From: Streptomyces sp. TRM70350
Lineage (GTDB): Bacteria; Actinomycetota; Actinomycetes; Streptomycetales; Streptomycetaceae
Reading direction: 5' to 3'
Assembly: GCF_019219825.1 (NCBI RefSeq)
Contig: NZ_JAHUXH010000016.1
Span: 62,001 to 126,000 of the forward strand
Length of the DNA: 64,000 nt
Both the position numbers and the translations under genes were made by a program. Every line of letters starts with the position of its first letter. Position 1 is the first letter of the stretch. The notes below the pieces were generated by a model that worked only from the letters and a program-made list of their open reading frames with translations, had not been told where the DNA came from and did not search any database. Below are positions 9,016 through 17,522 of this stretch, one piece after another.

Positions 9016-9684
9016 ATGACGGCCACCACCGTGCCCACCGTGCTCACCGCCCGCGCCCTCCTGCTCGACATGGACGGCACCCTCGTCAACTCCGACGCCG
9101 TCGTGGAGCGCATCTGGCGACGGTGGGCCGAGCGGCACGGGCTGGACCCGGACGAGGTCATGAAGGTCGTGCACGGGCGGCAGGGATATGCGTCGATGGC
9201 CGTGCTGCTGCCGGACCGGCCGATGGAGCGGAACCTGGCGGACAACGCGCGCATGCTCGCGGAGGAGACCGCCGACATGGAGGGCGTCGTCGCGATCCCC
9301 GGTGCGGCGGACTTCCTGGCGTCCCTGCGCGGGCTGCCGCACGCGCTGGTGACCTCGGCGGATGTGCCGCTGTCCACGGCGCGGATGGCCGCGGCGGGGC
9401 TGGCGCTGCCGGACGTCCGGGTGACCGCCGAATCCGTGGGCGCGAGCAAGCCCGACCCCGAGGGGTTCCTCAAGGGGGCCGCCGAACTGGGCGTGGCTCC
9501 CGCGGACTGCCTGGTCTTCGAGGACTCCGGGGCGGGGATCGCGGCGGGGCGTGCTGCGGGGATGCGGGTCGTGGGGGTGGGGCCGCGGGCCTCGGTGCAC
9601 CGGCCGGACGTGCTGGTGGCGGATCTGACCGGGGTGCGGGTCGAGGCGGCCGAGGGTGGGGAGATCCGGGTTTCTCTCGGGTAG
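9016..9684 (+). CDS. HAD-superfamily sugar phosphatase-like hydrolase
   Basis: 222 residues, ATG 9016 with GGAG eight bases upstream. HAD motifs are clear: LLLDMDGTLVNSD (nucleophile and acid-base Asp), ALVTSADVP (motif II Ser/Thr), GASKPDPEGF (Lys) and CLVFEDSGAGIAAGRAAGM (Asp pair). The cap domain is the small helical type between motifs I and II. This is the beta-phosphoglucomutase/sugar-phosphatase branch (compare 2-deoxyglucose-6-phosphatase), so a sugar phosphate is the likely substrate. It follows the exporter by 190 bases and is probably separately transcribed. Confidence 0.9.
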   Translation: MTATTVPTVLTARALLLDMDGTLVNSDAVVERIWRRWAERHGLDPDEVMKVVHGRQGYASMAVLLPDRPMERNLADNARMLAEETADMEGVVAIPGAADFLASLRGLPHALVTSADVPLSTARMAAAGLALPDVRVTAESVGASKPDPEGFLKGAAELGVAPADCLVFEDSGAGIAAGRAAGMRVVGVGPRASVHRPDVLVADLTGVRVEAAEGGEIRVSLG

Positions 9685-9695
9685 GCCGACGAAGT

Positions 9696-9770
9696 GTCGG
9701 CTTCCTGTCGGGTGAGGGGTGGCCGGCTTCCTGTCGGGTGAGGGGAGGTCGGCTTCCCGTCGGATCAAGG
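9696..9770. repeat. 26-bp x3 tandem repeat between convergent genes
   Basis: Copies start at 9696, 9722 and 9748, unit GTCGGCTTCCTGTCGGGTGA plus GGGGAG. The third copy is diverged and runs into the stop codon of the convergent peptidoglycan-binding gene. Confidence 0.85.
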
Positions 9771-10682
9771 CTCCGACGTTTCCGACTCCAGCTTCTGTCT
9801 GGTCTCCTCGCCGTAGACGCCCAGTTCGTCGGTCTGTACGCCGCGGGCCCACTGGTAGTTGCGTACGGCGTTCTCCACCTCTTGCGTGTAGTGGCCGTGC
9901 GGGTCGTCGTTGTACAGGTACAGCTGGCGCAGGCGGAGTTGGAGTTCCGTCACCTCGGGGCCGGAGTCGCCTCGGCGCAGGGTCGGGGCGGGCTCGTCGC
10001 GGTCGGAGGGGGCCAGGGAGCCCGTTGCGCGAACCGGGGGTGGCGACGGCTGGGCCGGGGTGGGTGACGGGGGTGGCGACGCCGGGGGCGTGGTGCGCGC
10101 CTGGGTCGGCGTGGGGGTCGGTGGGGGCGTCGGGGACGGGGATGGCGGCGTGGGGGTCGTCGCCGACGGTGTCGTTGCCGTCGGGGTCGGGCTCGGGCGC
10201 GTCGTGCGGGCCTCCGGTACTGCCTCCCGCACCGACTCCGGGGCCGCGCTGTCCCGGGTCGGGGGCTCGTACGAGAACAGGCCGCTCGCGAAGCCTGCCG
10301 CCGCGGCCACCGTGACCACCGCGCCGGAGGCCGCCAGCAGTGCCGTGCGGCGGCGGGCGGGGCGGGGGCGGGCGGTGCGGGGGCGTGGCTCGGATTCCGT
10401 GGCCCGCGTGATGGCCGGGGCGGGCGGCGAGGTCGGCGCGGGGAGCGGCAGGGTCGGCTCCGCCGGGGGCACTGCCTCGGTCGGCGCGTCCGGTGCGGTC
10501 GCGTCCAGGGCCACGTAGGGGCGTATGCGCAGCGGGTCGAAGTCCTCCGCCGCCGCCTGTTCCGCCGTGCGCGCGTCCCGCAGGGCCTCGGCGGCGCGTT
10601 CGCCGCACGCGCAGGACGGGGTGTTGTCCGCCCCCCTGGGCGCCCCGCACTCCGGGCACCGGTGTTTCTTCGGCTCCGCCAC
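9765..10682 (-). CDS. Membrane-anchored peptidoglycan-binding protein with N-terminal zinc ribbon
   Basis: 305 residues, GTG at 10682 with GGGAGGGAGGA upstream. Domain order: a zinc-ribbon-like segment CPECGAP...CACGE (residues 9-27), an acidic cytoplasmic part, a single membrane helix (ALLAASGAVVTVAAAAGFASG, about 112-132), a long Pro/Thr linker (about 150-225) and a C-terminal peptidoglycan-binding domain (GDSGPEVTELQLRLRQL, with DDPHGHYTQEVENAVRNYQ). The layout puts the binding domain outside the membrane and the zinc ribbon inside, so it may tie a cytoplasmic partner to the wall. Function is otherwise unknown. Confidence 0.85.
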   Translation of the reverse strand: MAEPKKHRCPECGAPRGADNTPSCACGERAAEALRDARTAEQAAAEDFDPLRIRPYVALDATAPDAPTEAVPPAEPTLPLPAPTSPPAPAITRATESEPRPRTARPRPARRRTALLAASGAVVTVAAAAGFASGLFSYEPPTRDSAAPESVREAVPEARTTRPSPTPTATTPSATTPTPPSPSPTPPPTPTPTQARTTPPASPPPSPTPAQPSPPPVRATGSLAPSDRDEPAPTLRRGDSGPEVTELQLRLRQLYLYNDDPHGHYTQEVENAVRNYQWARGVQTDELGVYGEETRQKLESETSEP

Positions 10683-10818
10683 GCGTCCTCCCTCCCCTCG
10701 GGGCCGCCCCGTGGTCCCAGAGATTACGCGGATCCCGTGTGCGTCGTGTTCGCGAAGCCCCCGTAATCGCGCCGGAACGGCGCAGGCGTTCGGGTGTCGT
10801 CGACCGGGAGGAGGTGTC

Positions 10819-10956
10819 CTGGCGTGGTTCCTGAAGGAGGACCGGCTGCGGGTCGTTCAACTCCCGCACCAGATGCACCGTGACGGAGAGGTGCTGCGCG
10901 GGTCGGGATGCCCGCCGTGCGCGACTGCGGGTGCGTGGGGGTGCCTCATCAGGTGA
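10819..10956 (+). CDS. Possible small ORF with strong ribosome site and CTG start
   Basis: A 45-codon frame starting LAWFLKEDRLRVVQLPHQ follows GGGAGGAGG at about five bases. There is no ATG, GTG or TTG at the correct place, so a CTG start would be required; codon third positions are about 80 percent G/C. A GTG at 10814 instead opens a six-codon peptide. The product has no family I recognise. This may simply be leader sequence for something unseen. The 3' end overlaps the convergent GNAT gene by eight bases. Confidence 0.25.
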   Translation: MAWFLKEDRLRVVQLPHQMHRDGEVLRGSGCPPCATAGAWGCLIR

Positions 10957-11440
10957 GCCGCTTGCTGAACCAGTGCTCGGCGTACGGGTCTGTGTTGTGC
11001 GGCCCCGTCTCCTCGTAGCCGAGGCGTGCGTAGAGGGTCCGGGCCTCCACCAGGTCGCTTCTGGTGTCGAGGATCATTCGGGTGGCGCCGAGGTCGCGGG
11101 CGGCCTGCTCTGCGGCGGTGACGAGCCGTGTGGCTCCGCCCTTGCCGCGCAGGTGCGGCAGGAGGAAGACGCGGGTGAGTTCGGCGGTGGTCGGGTCGGG
11201 GGTCAGGCGTATGCCCGCCGTGCCGGCCGGTGTGGTGTCGTACCGTGCGACGAGCAGCAGGGTGAGGTCCTTGCCCGTGTCGGCGGCGATCTCCCGTTCC
11301 AGTTCGGCCGGGTCGGTTGTGCGGCCCTGGTGGCGTAGGTACCAGCGGTCACTGACCTCCGTGTAGTACGCCCGCCAGAGCGCGACGGCGGCGGGGGAGT
11401 CGGTGGGTTCCGGGGTGATCGTCCAGGGCATGGGCGGCAT
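10949..11440 (-). CDS. GNAT family N-acetyltransferase
   Basis: About 163 residues from ATG 11440 (MPPMPWTITPEP); ATG 11431 three codons later is equally possible, and no clear ribosome site marks either. The GNAT acetyl-CoA motif is well preserved: TRVFLLPHLRGKGGATRLV followed by a helix, then MILDTRSDLVEARTLYARLGYEETGPH, typical of the family C-terminus. It transfers an acetyl group from acetyl-CoA to a small molecule or peptide amine; the substrate cannot be read. It is divergent from the two-gene unit at 11548. Confidence 0.85.
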   Translation of the reverse strand: MPPMPWTITPEPTDSPAAVALWRAYYTEVSDRWYLRHQGRTTDPAELEREIAADTGKDLTLLLVARYDTTPAGTAGIRLTPDPTTAELTRVFLLPHLRGKGGATRLVTAAEQAARDLGATRMILDTRSDLVEARTLYARLGYEETGPHNTDPYAEHWFSKRLT

Positions 11441-11547
11441 TGTCGGGCATGGCGGGCGCGCGTCGTTTGGGTGGGGGCGTGTGGGCAACCCGGTCAGTGG
11501 ACCGGCTCGGTGATGGGTCGGTCGGGTCGAGAACCCGGAAGGCATTC

Positions 11548-12219
11548 ATGTCCACTGGCTGGATCATTGCTCTGATCGTGATTGTGGCGGCGGTCGCCCT
11601 CGTCGTGGCCGCCCTGACCCTGCTCGGCCGTGGCGCGGGCGGCGGACGGAAGCTGAAGCGGCGCTTCGGACCCGAGTACGACCGGGCCGTGTCCCGGCAC
11701 GACGGGAATGCGAGGGCCGCCGAACGTGAACTCGCCGAGCGCGTGGAGCGGCACGGCGAGCTGCGCGAGCGGCCGCTCGAACCGGCGCAGCGCGAGCGGT
11801 TCGAGGCCCGCTGGACGGCCGCCCAGGAGCGGTTCGTCGAATCCCCGCAGGAGGCCGTGACCGAGGTCGACCAGCTGCTGGCCGAGCTGGCCGGGGCTCG
11901 GGGCTTCCCGGACGGCGGGCAGTACGAGGAACAGCTCGCCGCGCTGTCCGTGCACCACGCGGACCACGTGCACGGCTACCGGCGCGTCCACCGCCTCGCC
12001 CGCGAGCGGGGGAGCGGCGCACCGGACGAGCGCACCGCCACCGAGGAGATGCGCGAGGCCATGGTCGAGGCCCGCGCCCTGTTCGAGGACCTGCTGCGTC
12101 CGACGCGCGACGACGACCAGGGGCGTCCGCCCACCGAACGGACCAAGACACTGGCCCACGCGGGCCCCGGCCGCCTGCACATGCCGTGGACGTTCGGGCG
12201 CCACGCGAAGGGGAGTTGA
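11548..12219 (+). CDS. Unrecognised membrane-anchored coiled-coil protein
   Basis: 223 residues, ATG 11548 with GGAAGG upstream. An N-terminal membrane helix (residues 5-26, WIIALIVIVAAVALVVAALT) precedes a long charged, mostly helical cytoplasmic part rich in Glu/Arg. A segment around residues 90-115, WTAAQERFVESPQEAVTEVD, is mirrored in the next gene. I do not recognise a characterised family. It ends five bases before the start of the downstream gene, and a GGGGAGTTGAGG ribosome site overlaps its stop, so the two are cotranslated. They probably work together. Confidence 0.7.
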   Translation: MSTGWIIALIVIVAAVALVVAALTLLGRGAGGGRKLKRRFGPEYDRAVSRHDGNARAAERELAERVERHGELRERPLEPAQRERFEARWTAAQERFVESPQEAVTEVDQLLAELAGARGFPDGGQYEEQLAALSVHHADHVHGYRRVHRLARERGSGAPDERTATEEMREAMVEARALFEDLLRPTRDDDQGRPPTERTKTLAHAGPGRLHMPWTFGRHAKGS

Positions 12220-12224
12220 GGCAC

Positions 12225-12752
12225 ATGACCGACGTGACACGGCCCACGGGCGGTGAGCCGCCCGAGCCCGACCGCAGCGAGCGGCGCGAGGACCTCATCG
12301 GGCGTGAGACAGAGCCGGGGACGGCTCGGGAGACGGCGGAGACCGAAGGTACGGCGCGCGAAGTGCCGCCGACCGATGCGGCTCATGGGACTTCCGAGGC
12401 TGAAGGGGCCCCTGTGGCGCCGACCTCGGAGCGGCCCCCGGCCGACTTCTCCGCCCCCACCTCCCGCATGGCCCCGCTCCTGCCGCGTGAGGAGACCGAC
12501 AAGTTCGAGCTGCGATTGCAGCAGGCGGTGTCCTCCTTCGTGGACGGCCCCCGGGCCGCCATCGAGGAGGCGGACCATGTGCTGGAGGAGATCGCGGCCC
12601 GGTTCACGGACGCCGTGACCCAGCGGCGTCGTACCCTGCGCCGGTCCTGGGAGGCGACCGACGAGGCCACCCCCGCGACCAGCGACACCGAACAACTCCG
12701 TCTCGCCCTGCGGGACTACCGCGAGCTGGCCGACCGGCTCCTGCGCCACTGA
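12225..12752 (+). CDS. Unrecognised soluble partner protein of the upstream gene
   Basis: 175 residues, ATG 12225. The first 90 residues are acidic, Pro/Thr/Glu-rich and probably disordered; the C-terminal 80 are helical with QQAVSSFVDGPRAAIEEADH, which matches in spacing the FVESPQEAVTEVDQLL motif of the upstream protein (FV-[ED]-x-P-x-x-A-x-x-E-x-D). The shared module suggests the pair arose by duplication or interact through it. No membrane segment or signal peptide. It ends six bases before the convergent DUF1992 gene. Confidence 0.7.
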   Translation: MTDVTRPTGGEPPEPDRSERREDLIGRETEPGTARETAETEGTAREVPPTDAAHGTSEAEGAPVAPTSERPPADFSAPTSRMAPLLPREETDKFELRLQQAVSSFVDGPRAAIEEADHVLEEIAARFTDAVTQRRRTLRRSWEATDEATPATSDTEQLRLALRDYRELADRLLRH

Positions 12753-12758
12753 GGGAGG

Positions 12759-13169
12759 CTATCCGGCCGCCGCACGGCCCTGCTGCCACCGCCGTACGAC
12801 ATCCTCGACGTCGTACGGCTTCAGACCCAGCGGGGGGCCGGGCGGCGGCTTGAACATGACGTCGCGGATCTTGACGTTGACGTCCTCGACGATCTTCCGC
12901 ACGAGCCGCTCCGACGGCGCCCGCATCGCGGCGAGCAGCGCGTCCTCGGCCTCCTTGCGCAGGGCGAGGGTGGGCGGCAGGACCGAGATGCCCTCGCGGG
13001 CCAACTTCCGCTTGATCCACCACTGTTCGTCGTAGGTGTCCTCGACGTCCTTCGGCAGTGGCTTACCCGCGCCCGGCAGATGGGCGAAGTCGCCGCGCGC
13101 CTGCGCGTCACGGATCTGCTTGTCGGTCCAGGACTCGAAGCTGACGCCCGGTGGCTTTCGCTCGGTCAT
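12759..13169 (-). CDS. DUF1992 family protein (DnaJC28-like domain)
   Basis: 136 residues. The whole protein is the DUF1992 domain: SFESWTDKQIRDAQARGDF, then LPGAGKPLP and YDEQWWIKRKLAREGI, with the conserved DPxD-like region replaced by LALRKEAEDALLAA. Homologues occur alone in bacteria and as DNAJC28 in eukaryotes; the role is unknown. Start ATG at 13169 has only a weak upstream purine run. It is convergent with the pair at 11548-12752 and divergent from the FHA-like gene. Confidence 0.88.
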   Translation of the reverse strand: MTERKPPGVSFESWTDKQIRDAQARGDFAHLPGAGKPLPKDVEDTYDEQWWIKRKLAREGISVLPPTLALRKEAEDALLAAMRAPSERLVRKIVEDVNVKIRDVMFKPPPGPPLGLKPYDVEDVVRRWQQGRAAAG

Positions 13170-13267
13170 GAGGCCATTGTGCCGGACGCCGCCCCGCCGG
13201 GCGATTTATCATGCGGCGGCGGCAGGCCAACCGGGCTGCCCGATCAGGACGTTGCAAGGGAGCGCAC

Positions 13268-13660
13268 GTGCTCGAACTGACCATGGCCTCCGTCTCCGGG
13301 ACGGATGCGGGCGCCACGGCCGGCATGCTCATGGCCGACGCGCCCAGCGAGCCGGGAACGGTGCTGCGGGTGGGCCGGGACAGGACCGTGTGCCGGCTCG
13401 TGACGCCCGAGGACTGGCTGTTCGTCTCGCGGGTGCACCTGGAGTTCCTGTGCGGGCCGGACGGCGGCTGGCAGGTGACCTGGCTGCGCGGCTCGCAGCC
13501 GGACCCGTCCTCCGAGGTCCGGCTGATGTCCGGCGAGTACGCCCAGCCGCTCGCGTACGGCGGTACGCTGCCGCTGCCCAGGGGCGGCAACGGCGAGATC
13601 GTCATCCAGGACCGCACCGGGCCGCGCAGCGTGAACGTGGGCTACTACCACGAGGCCTGA
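13268..13660 (+). CDS. FHA-like domain protein
   Basis: 130 residues, GTG 13268 with AAGGGAG at good spacing. The central segment VLRVGRDRTVCRLVTPEDWLF-VSRVHLEF has the FHA layout: GR loop, hydrophobic strand, then V-S-R-x-H, the residues that read phosphothreonine. Strands WQVTWLRGSQ and YGGTLPLPRGGNGEIVI complete a small beta-sandwich. A phosphopeptide adaptor role is inferred; the binding loop is shorter than in textbook FHA domains. It ends seven bases before the stop codon of the convergent methyltransferase. Confidence 0.7.
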   Translation: MLELTMASVSGTDAGATAGMLMADAPSEPGTVLRVGRDRTVCRLVTPEDWLFVSRVHLEFLCGPDGGWQVTWLRGSQPDPSSEVRLMSGEYAQPLAYGGTLPLPRGGNGEIVIQDRTGPRSVNVGYYHEA

Positions 13661-13666
13661 GCGGCC

Positions 13667-14338
13667 TCACCCGAGGACGCGCGCCAGCGCGAAGCCGTCG
13701 TAGCCCTTGCTGCCCACCGTCTGGATCGCGGTGCCGGTGAGCCTGGGGTGGGAGCCGATGAGTTCGATGGCGGCGCGCGTGCCCTGGACGTCGGGGGCGG
13801 GGCTGTCCGCCTCGGCGACGCGGCCGCCGCGGACGACGTTGTCGACGACGATCAGGCTGCCCGCGCGCGTGAGCTTCAGCGCCCACTCCACGTAGTGCGC
13901 GTTGTTGGCCTTGTCGGCGTCGATGAAGACCAGGTCGAAGGGCGGCGGGTTCTCGTCGGCGAGCTGCGGCAGCGACTCCAGGGCCGGGCCGACGCGCACC
14001 TCGACGACCTTGTCGAGGCCCGCGCGGGCGATGTTGCGGGTGGCCACCTCGGCGTGCTTCGGGCTGTACTCCAACGAGATCAGCCGGCCGTCGGCCGGGA
14101 GGGCGCGGCCCAGCCAGATGGTGCTGTATCCGCCGAGCGTGCCGATCTCCAGGATGTTCCGGGCGCCCTGCACCTGGGCGAGGAGCTGGAGGAACTTGCC
14201 CTGGGTCGCCGTGACGTTGACCCGCGGCAGCTCGGCCGCCTCGCTGTCGCGCAGGGCTGCCCGGAGGACCTCGTCGTCGCGCGAGAGATGGGTGGAGAAG
14301 TACTCGTCGACGACGTCCCAGATCTGCGACTCACTCAT
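13667..14338 (-). CDS. SAM-dependent O-methyltransferase (catechol/caffeoyl-CoA type)
   Basis: 223 residues, ATG 14338 with GAGAGG upstream. The class I SAM fold is plain: ILEIGTLGGYSTIWLGRAL (SAM motif I), LISLEYSPKHAEVATRNI, FDLVFIDADKANNAHYVEW (metal-binding Asp and motif II) and LIVVDNVVRGGRV. This is the metal-dependent O-methyltransferase family 3 that methylates catechols, caffeoyl-CoA and related phenols. It stands alone. Its upstream region is unusually A+T-rich with palindromes. Confidence 0.92.
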   Translation of the reverse strand: MSESQIWDVVDEYFSTHLSRDDEVLRAALRDSEAAELPRVNVTATQGKFLQLLAQVQGARNILEIGTLGGYSTIWLGRALPADGRLISLEYSPKHAEVATRNIARAGLDKVVEVRVGPALESLPQLADENPPPFDLVFIDADKANNAHYVEWALKLTRAGSLIVVDNVVRGGRVAEADSPAPDVQGTRAAIELIGSHPRLTGTAIQTVGSKGYDGFALARVLG

Positions 14339-14402
14339 GCGCTCTGCCTCTCGTCGGTCTCGGTCTCGTTGGAAGCGCCGGCTGGTTGAACGTACGGACT
14401 GG

Positions 14403-14429
14403 TTAGGAGCCCTAAGTAGATATTCTAAC
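14403..14429. promoter_or_regulatory. A+T-rich palindromic operator candidate upstream of the O-methyltransferase
   Basis: TTAGGAGCCCTAA (14403-14415) has perfect 5-bp arms, and GTTAG (14402-14406) faces CTAAC (14425-14429). The stretch lies 65-90 bases before the methyltransferase start and is one of the few A+T-rich spots nearby, so a repressor site overlapping the promoter is plausible. The regulator is unknown. Confidence 0.4.
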
Positions 14430-14740
14430 GAGTGGGGGTGCGTCAGGTTTTCCTCCCGTGATGCCGGTGGGGCCAGTGGAGCGACGGCGGGTGATGAGTG
14501 CGGAAGGTGGTGTCCGTTGGCGCGCGGCGGAGTCGGTGGGCGCCGTCGACGAGGTCGGAGTGGGGAGGTCACGCCGACCGCGCGCCGACCCGAGCCGTGG
14601 GTGTTCGCGTCAGAACGCGGCCCGGGGTGTGCGGCTCCTCGTCCGGCCGGCGCCCTTCGAGCAGAGCCTGGCCGAGAGGGGACAGGGTGTGCCACACGGT
14701 GTTCGTCACCCGCAGGCTGATGATCAGGTTGGCGTCCCGC

Positions 14741-15241
14741 ATGATCCCAGTGTGCTCGCTCGCCCTGCGGCGCGGTGACGCCGCCGCGGTGCTCCTGCAC
14801 GTCGCGTGGCGCTGGCACTACGAGATCGCCGCGCTGGACACCGGCGAAGGCGGCGGCGTCATGGCCCACACCACCCGCCGTACGGTCGGCGCCGACTTCG
14901 AGTCGAACCACCTCTCCGGCACCGCCATCGCCCTCCACCCCACCGCCTACCCCCTGAACGGGAGCGAGGGCCTCTGGCCGCACCAGGAGGCGATCGTGCG
15001 GGACATCCTCGCGGACTGCGACGGCACCGTCGTCTGGGGCGGCGACCTCACGCCGGTGAAGCTCTCGCACTTCCACATCGCCGCCCGCCCCGGAGACAGA
15101 ACGCTGTCCCGGACCACGGCCCGCCTGGGCACCAGCCGCCCCACCACATCCCGAACCCAAACCGCCGGCACGGTCGCCGACCCCTCCACCCCATGGCGCC
15201 GCACCAAGTCCCGCCACCTCCAACACGCAAAGGCCAACTGA
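14741..15241 (+). pseudogene. Degenerate M15-type D,D-peptidase remnant
   Basis: The frame encodes HYEIAALDTGEGG, SNHLSGTAIALHP, LWPHQEAIVRDILADCDG, VVWGGDLTP and LSHFHIAARPGD, which are the ordered motifs of M15 (VanY/carboxypeptidase L-like) zinc peptidases. In active enzymes the second motif reads SNHxSGxAxD; here the metal-binding Asp is Ala (GTAIA). The normal N-terminal half and signal peptide are absent, there is no ribosome site, and the last 50 residues are basic nonsense. Upstream in-frame sequence to 14498 is not protein-like. I call it a remnant, though a short inactive protein is possible. Confidence 0.6.
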
Positions 15242-15470
15242 GCCGACGCCTCATCTCAATACGCCCTGTCCAGGCCTGTCGGTGGGCGCCTGAACGCCTC
15301 TTCCGGGATCACCCTGTGATCCATCTCGCGCCCGGCCGAGGCAACCCGACCCCCCGCCGACTATCGTCTCCCGGACAAAAGGAGGGGGGACGTCAGGTGA
15401 ATCGGGGGTTGCCTGCGTCTTCCCCACGTGCACGGCACGTGGGACGAACGGGGCGGGAGGCCGACGCGGC

Positions 15471-17522
15471 GTGGCGAATGCGGAGCACAGCGGGAGACCG
15501 GTGGGAGTCCTCGGAGCGACGGTCGGCGTACGCCTGCGCGCCGCGCGCCTGGCCCTGTGGCTGGTGGCCGCGATCCTCGGCGTACGGCAGATCGCCGTCG
15601 TCCTCAGCACCCCACGGGGTGAGCGGCTGACCGACCTGGAGACCTGGGTCGGCCCGGGCGGCGTCCTGCACGTCGAGGGCTCGCTCTACGACTCCACCCG
15701 CTTCACCGGCACCCCCTTCGGCGGCCTGGTCCTCAAGCCCCTCACCCGCGCCGCCGAACAGGCGCTCGGCTGGGGCTGGACCTTCGGCACGCTGCTGCTG
15801 GTCGTCGTCCTCGGCCTGGTCGCCGCCCGCGCTCTCCCGCCCCCCATAAGCCGCCGTACGTCCCTCGTCGCCGCGCCCGTCGCGATCTCCCTGCTGATGC
15901 TGTCGCTGCCGGTGCGCAACGCGTTCTGGCTCGGCCAGACCAGCATCATCCCGGTCCTGCTGGTCCTCCTCGGCTGCTTCGCCGTGCGCGGCGAGCGGGT
16001 CGGCGGCGCGCTGATCGGCGTCGCCGCCGCCTTCCAGCCGACGGTGCTGCTCTTCGCCCCGCTGCTGTGGTTCACGGGACGCAAGAAGGCCGCCGCGTCC
16101 CTGGGCGCGACCTTCGCCGGATGTACGGCGCTGGCGTGGCTGGTGATGCCGCACGACTCGTACACCTACTGGGTGCACCACATGGCCGGCGTCGGCCTCG
16201 GCGGCCGGGCCGACGACCTCGCCAACCAGTCCCTGCACGGCGCGCTGCTCCGGCTGGGCCTGTCCGGCCCGCTGGAGATCGCCCTCTTCCTGACCCTGGG
16301 CGCGGCGGTCGCCACCCTGGGCCTGCGCCGGGCCGTCCGCTACGCCCGCGACGGCCAGCTCCTGCTCGCCGTCGCCCTCACCGGCTGCGCCGCGATCGTC
16401 GTCGCGCCGACGGCCTGGCAGCACCAGCTGCTGTGGGTGCTGCTCGCGGTGGTCGGCCGGGTCGGCAGACGCGCCTCCGACCGCCTGGTGTGGCCCGTGG
16501 CCGTCGTCCTGGTGATGACCCTCCCGGCGAAGATGCTCCTGCCGAACATGGCCGCGCTGCACCCCCTGCGCGACAACGTGATCCTCCTCGCCGCGATCGC
16601 CGCCGCCACGGCCGTACCGTTCCTGTCGCGCACCTCCCCCTACTACCGCGCCCCGATCCCCACCGAGTACGCCCCACCGGTCCCGGCCCGCTGGAAGCAC
16701 ATACCGCTCCTGCCGTTCCTGCGCCGGGTCCTCTGCCGCCCGAACCTCCTCCTGGAGCTGCTCCTCATCCGTGTGACGTACGCCGCCTACTCCAAGGTCC
16801 GGCTGGCGGCCACCGGCGGCCGGGAGCGGGCCGAGGAGCACGGCGAGCAGATCCTCTCCCTGGAGCGGATGCTCCACCTCGACATCGAGCACACGCTCAA
16901 CCACGCCATAGTGAAGGTCGACTGGCTCCGCCAGTTCTTCGACTTCTACTACACGTCGTTCCACTTCACCGTCCCGCTGACCGTCCTCGCCGTCCTGTAC
17001 TGGCGCCGCCCGGTCGACTACCGCTGGGCCCGCTCCACGCTCGGCCTGACCACCCTCCTGGCCCTGATCGGCTTCTGGCTCTACCCCCTCGCCCCGCCCC
17101 GCCTGATGCCGGACCTCGGCATCATCGACACGGTCCACGGCGTCCAGGACTTCTCCCAGCCCGACTACGGCACCCTGACCGCCCTCACCAACCAGTACGC
17201 GGCGATGCCCTCACTGCACTTCGGCTGGTCCCTGTGGTGCGGCGTCGTGATCGCGATCGTCGCGCCCAGGGGATGGATGAAGGCACTGGGCCTGCTGCAT
17301 CCCACCCTCACGGTGACCGCGATCGTCGTCACCGGCAACCACTGGGTCCTCGACGCGGTCGGCGGCGCCCTGGTGGTGGGCGCGGGCTTCGGGCTGGCGT
17401 ATGTGTTCCAGGGGCCGCGGGCCGCAACTGGCGACGCTCTGGCTTCCGCTGCTCCAGGTGGCCTCGCGTGCACTGCGGACTCAGACGGCACCGGCGATAC
17501 TAAGGCCGTCACTGTCGGTTGA
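15471..17522 (+). CDS. Fusion of GT87-type polyprenol glycosyltransferase and PAP2 phosphatase
   Basis: 683 residues, GTG 15471 (GGGAGG upstream). The first 400 residues are polytopic, with LPVRNAFWLGQTSII and ALIGVAAAFQPTVLLFAPLLWFTG as in GT87 (DUF2029) mannosyltransferases that use polyprenyl-phosphate sugars outside the membrane. After a cytoplasmic linker (residues about 400-460) comes a second polytopic part with a PAP2-like/inositolphosphotransferase core: AAMPSLHFGWSLW and VVTGNHWVLDAVGGALV, the catalytic histidines. Such fusions are seen in Streptomyces. A coupled glycosyl transfer and lipid phosphate or phosphoinositol chemistry is inferred. The 3' end overlaps the convergent lipoprotein gene by 14 bases. 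Confidence 0.88.
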   Translation: MANAEHSGRPVGVLGATVGVRLRAARLALWLVAAILGVRQIAVVLSTPRGERLTDLETWVGPGGVLHVEGSLYDSTRFTGTPFGGLVLKPLTRAAEQALGWGWTFGTLLLVVVLGLVAARALPPPISRRTSLVAAPVAISLLMLSLPVRNAFWLGQTSIIPVLLVLLGCFAVRGERVGGALIGVAAAFQPTVLLFAPLLWFTGRKKAAASLGATFAGCTALAWLVMPHDSYTYWVHHMAGVGLGGRADDLANQSLHGALLRLGLSGPLEIALFLTLGAAVATLGLRRAVRYARDGQLLLAVALTGCAAIVVAPTAWQHQLLWVLLAVVGRVGRRASDRLVWPVAVVLVMTLPAKMLLPNMAALHPLRDNVILLAAIAAATAVPFLSRTSPYYRAPIPTEYAPPVPARWKHIPLLPFLRRVLCRPNLLLELLLIRVTYAAYSKVRLAATGGRERAEEHGEQILSLERMLHLDIEHTLNHAIVKVDWLRQFFDFYYTSFHFTVPLTVLAVLYWRRPVDYRWARSTLGLTTLLALIGFWLYPLAPPRLMPDLGIIDTVHGVQDFSQPDYGTLTALTNQYAAMPSLHFGWSLWCGVVIAIVAPRGWMKALGLLHPTLTVTAIVVTGNHWVLDAVGGALVVGAGFGLAYVFQGPRAATGDALASAAPGGLACTADSDGTGDTKAVTVG

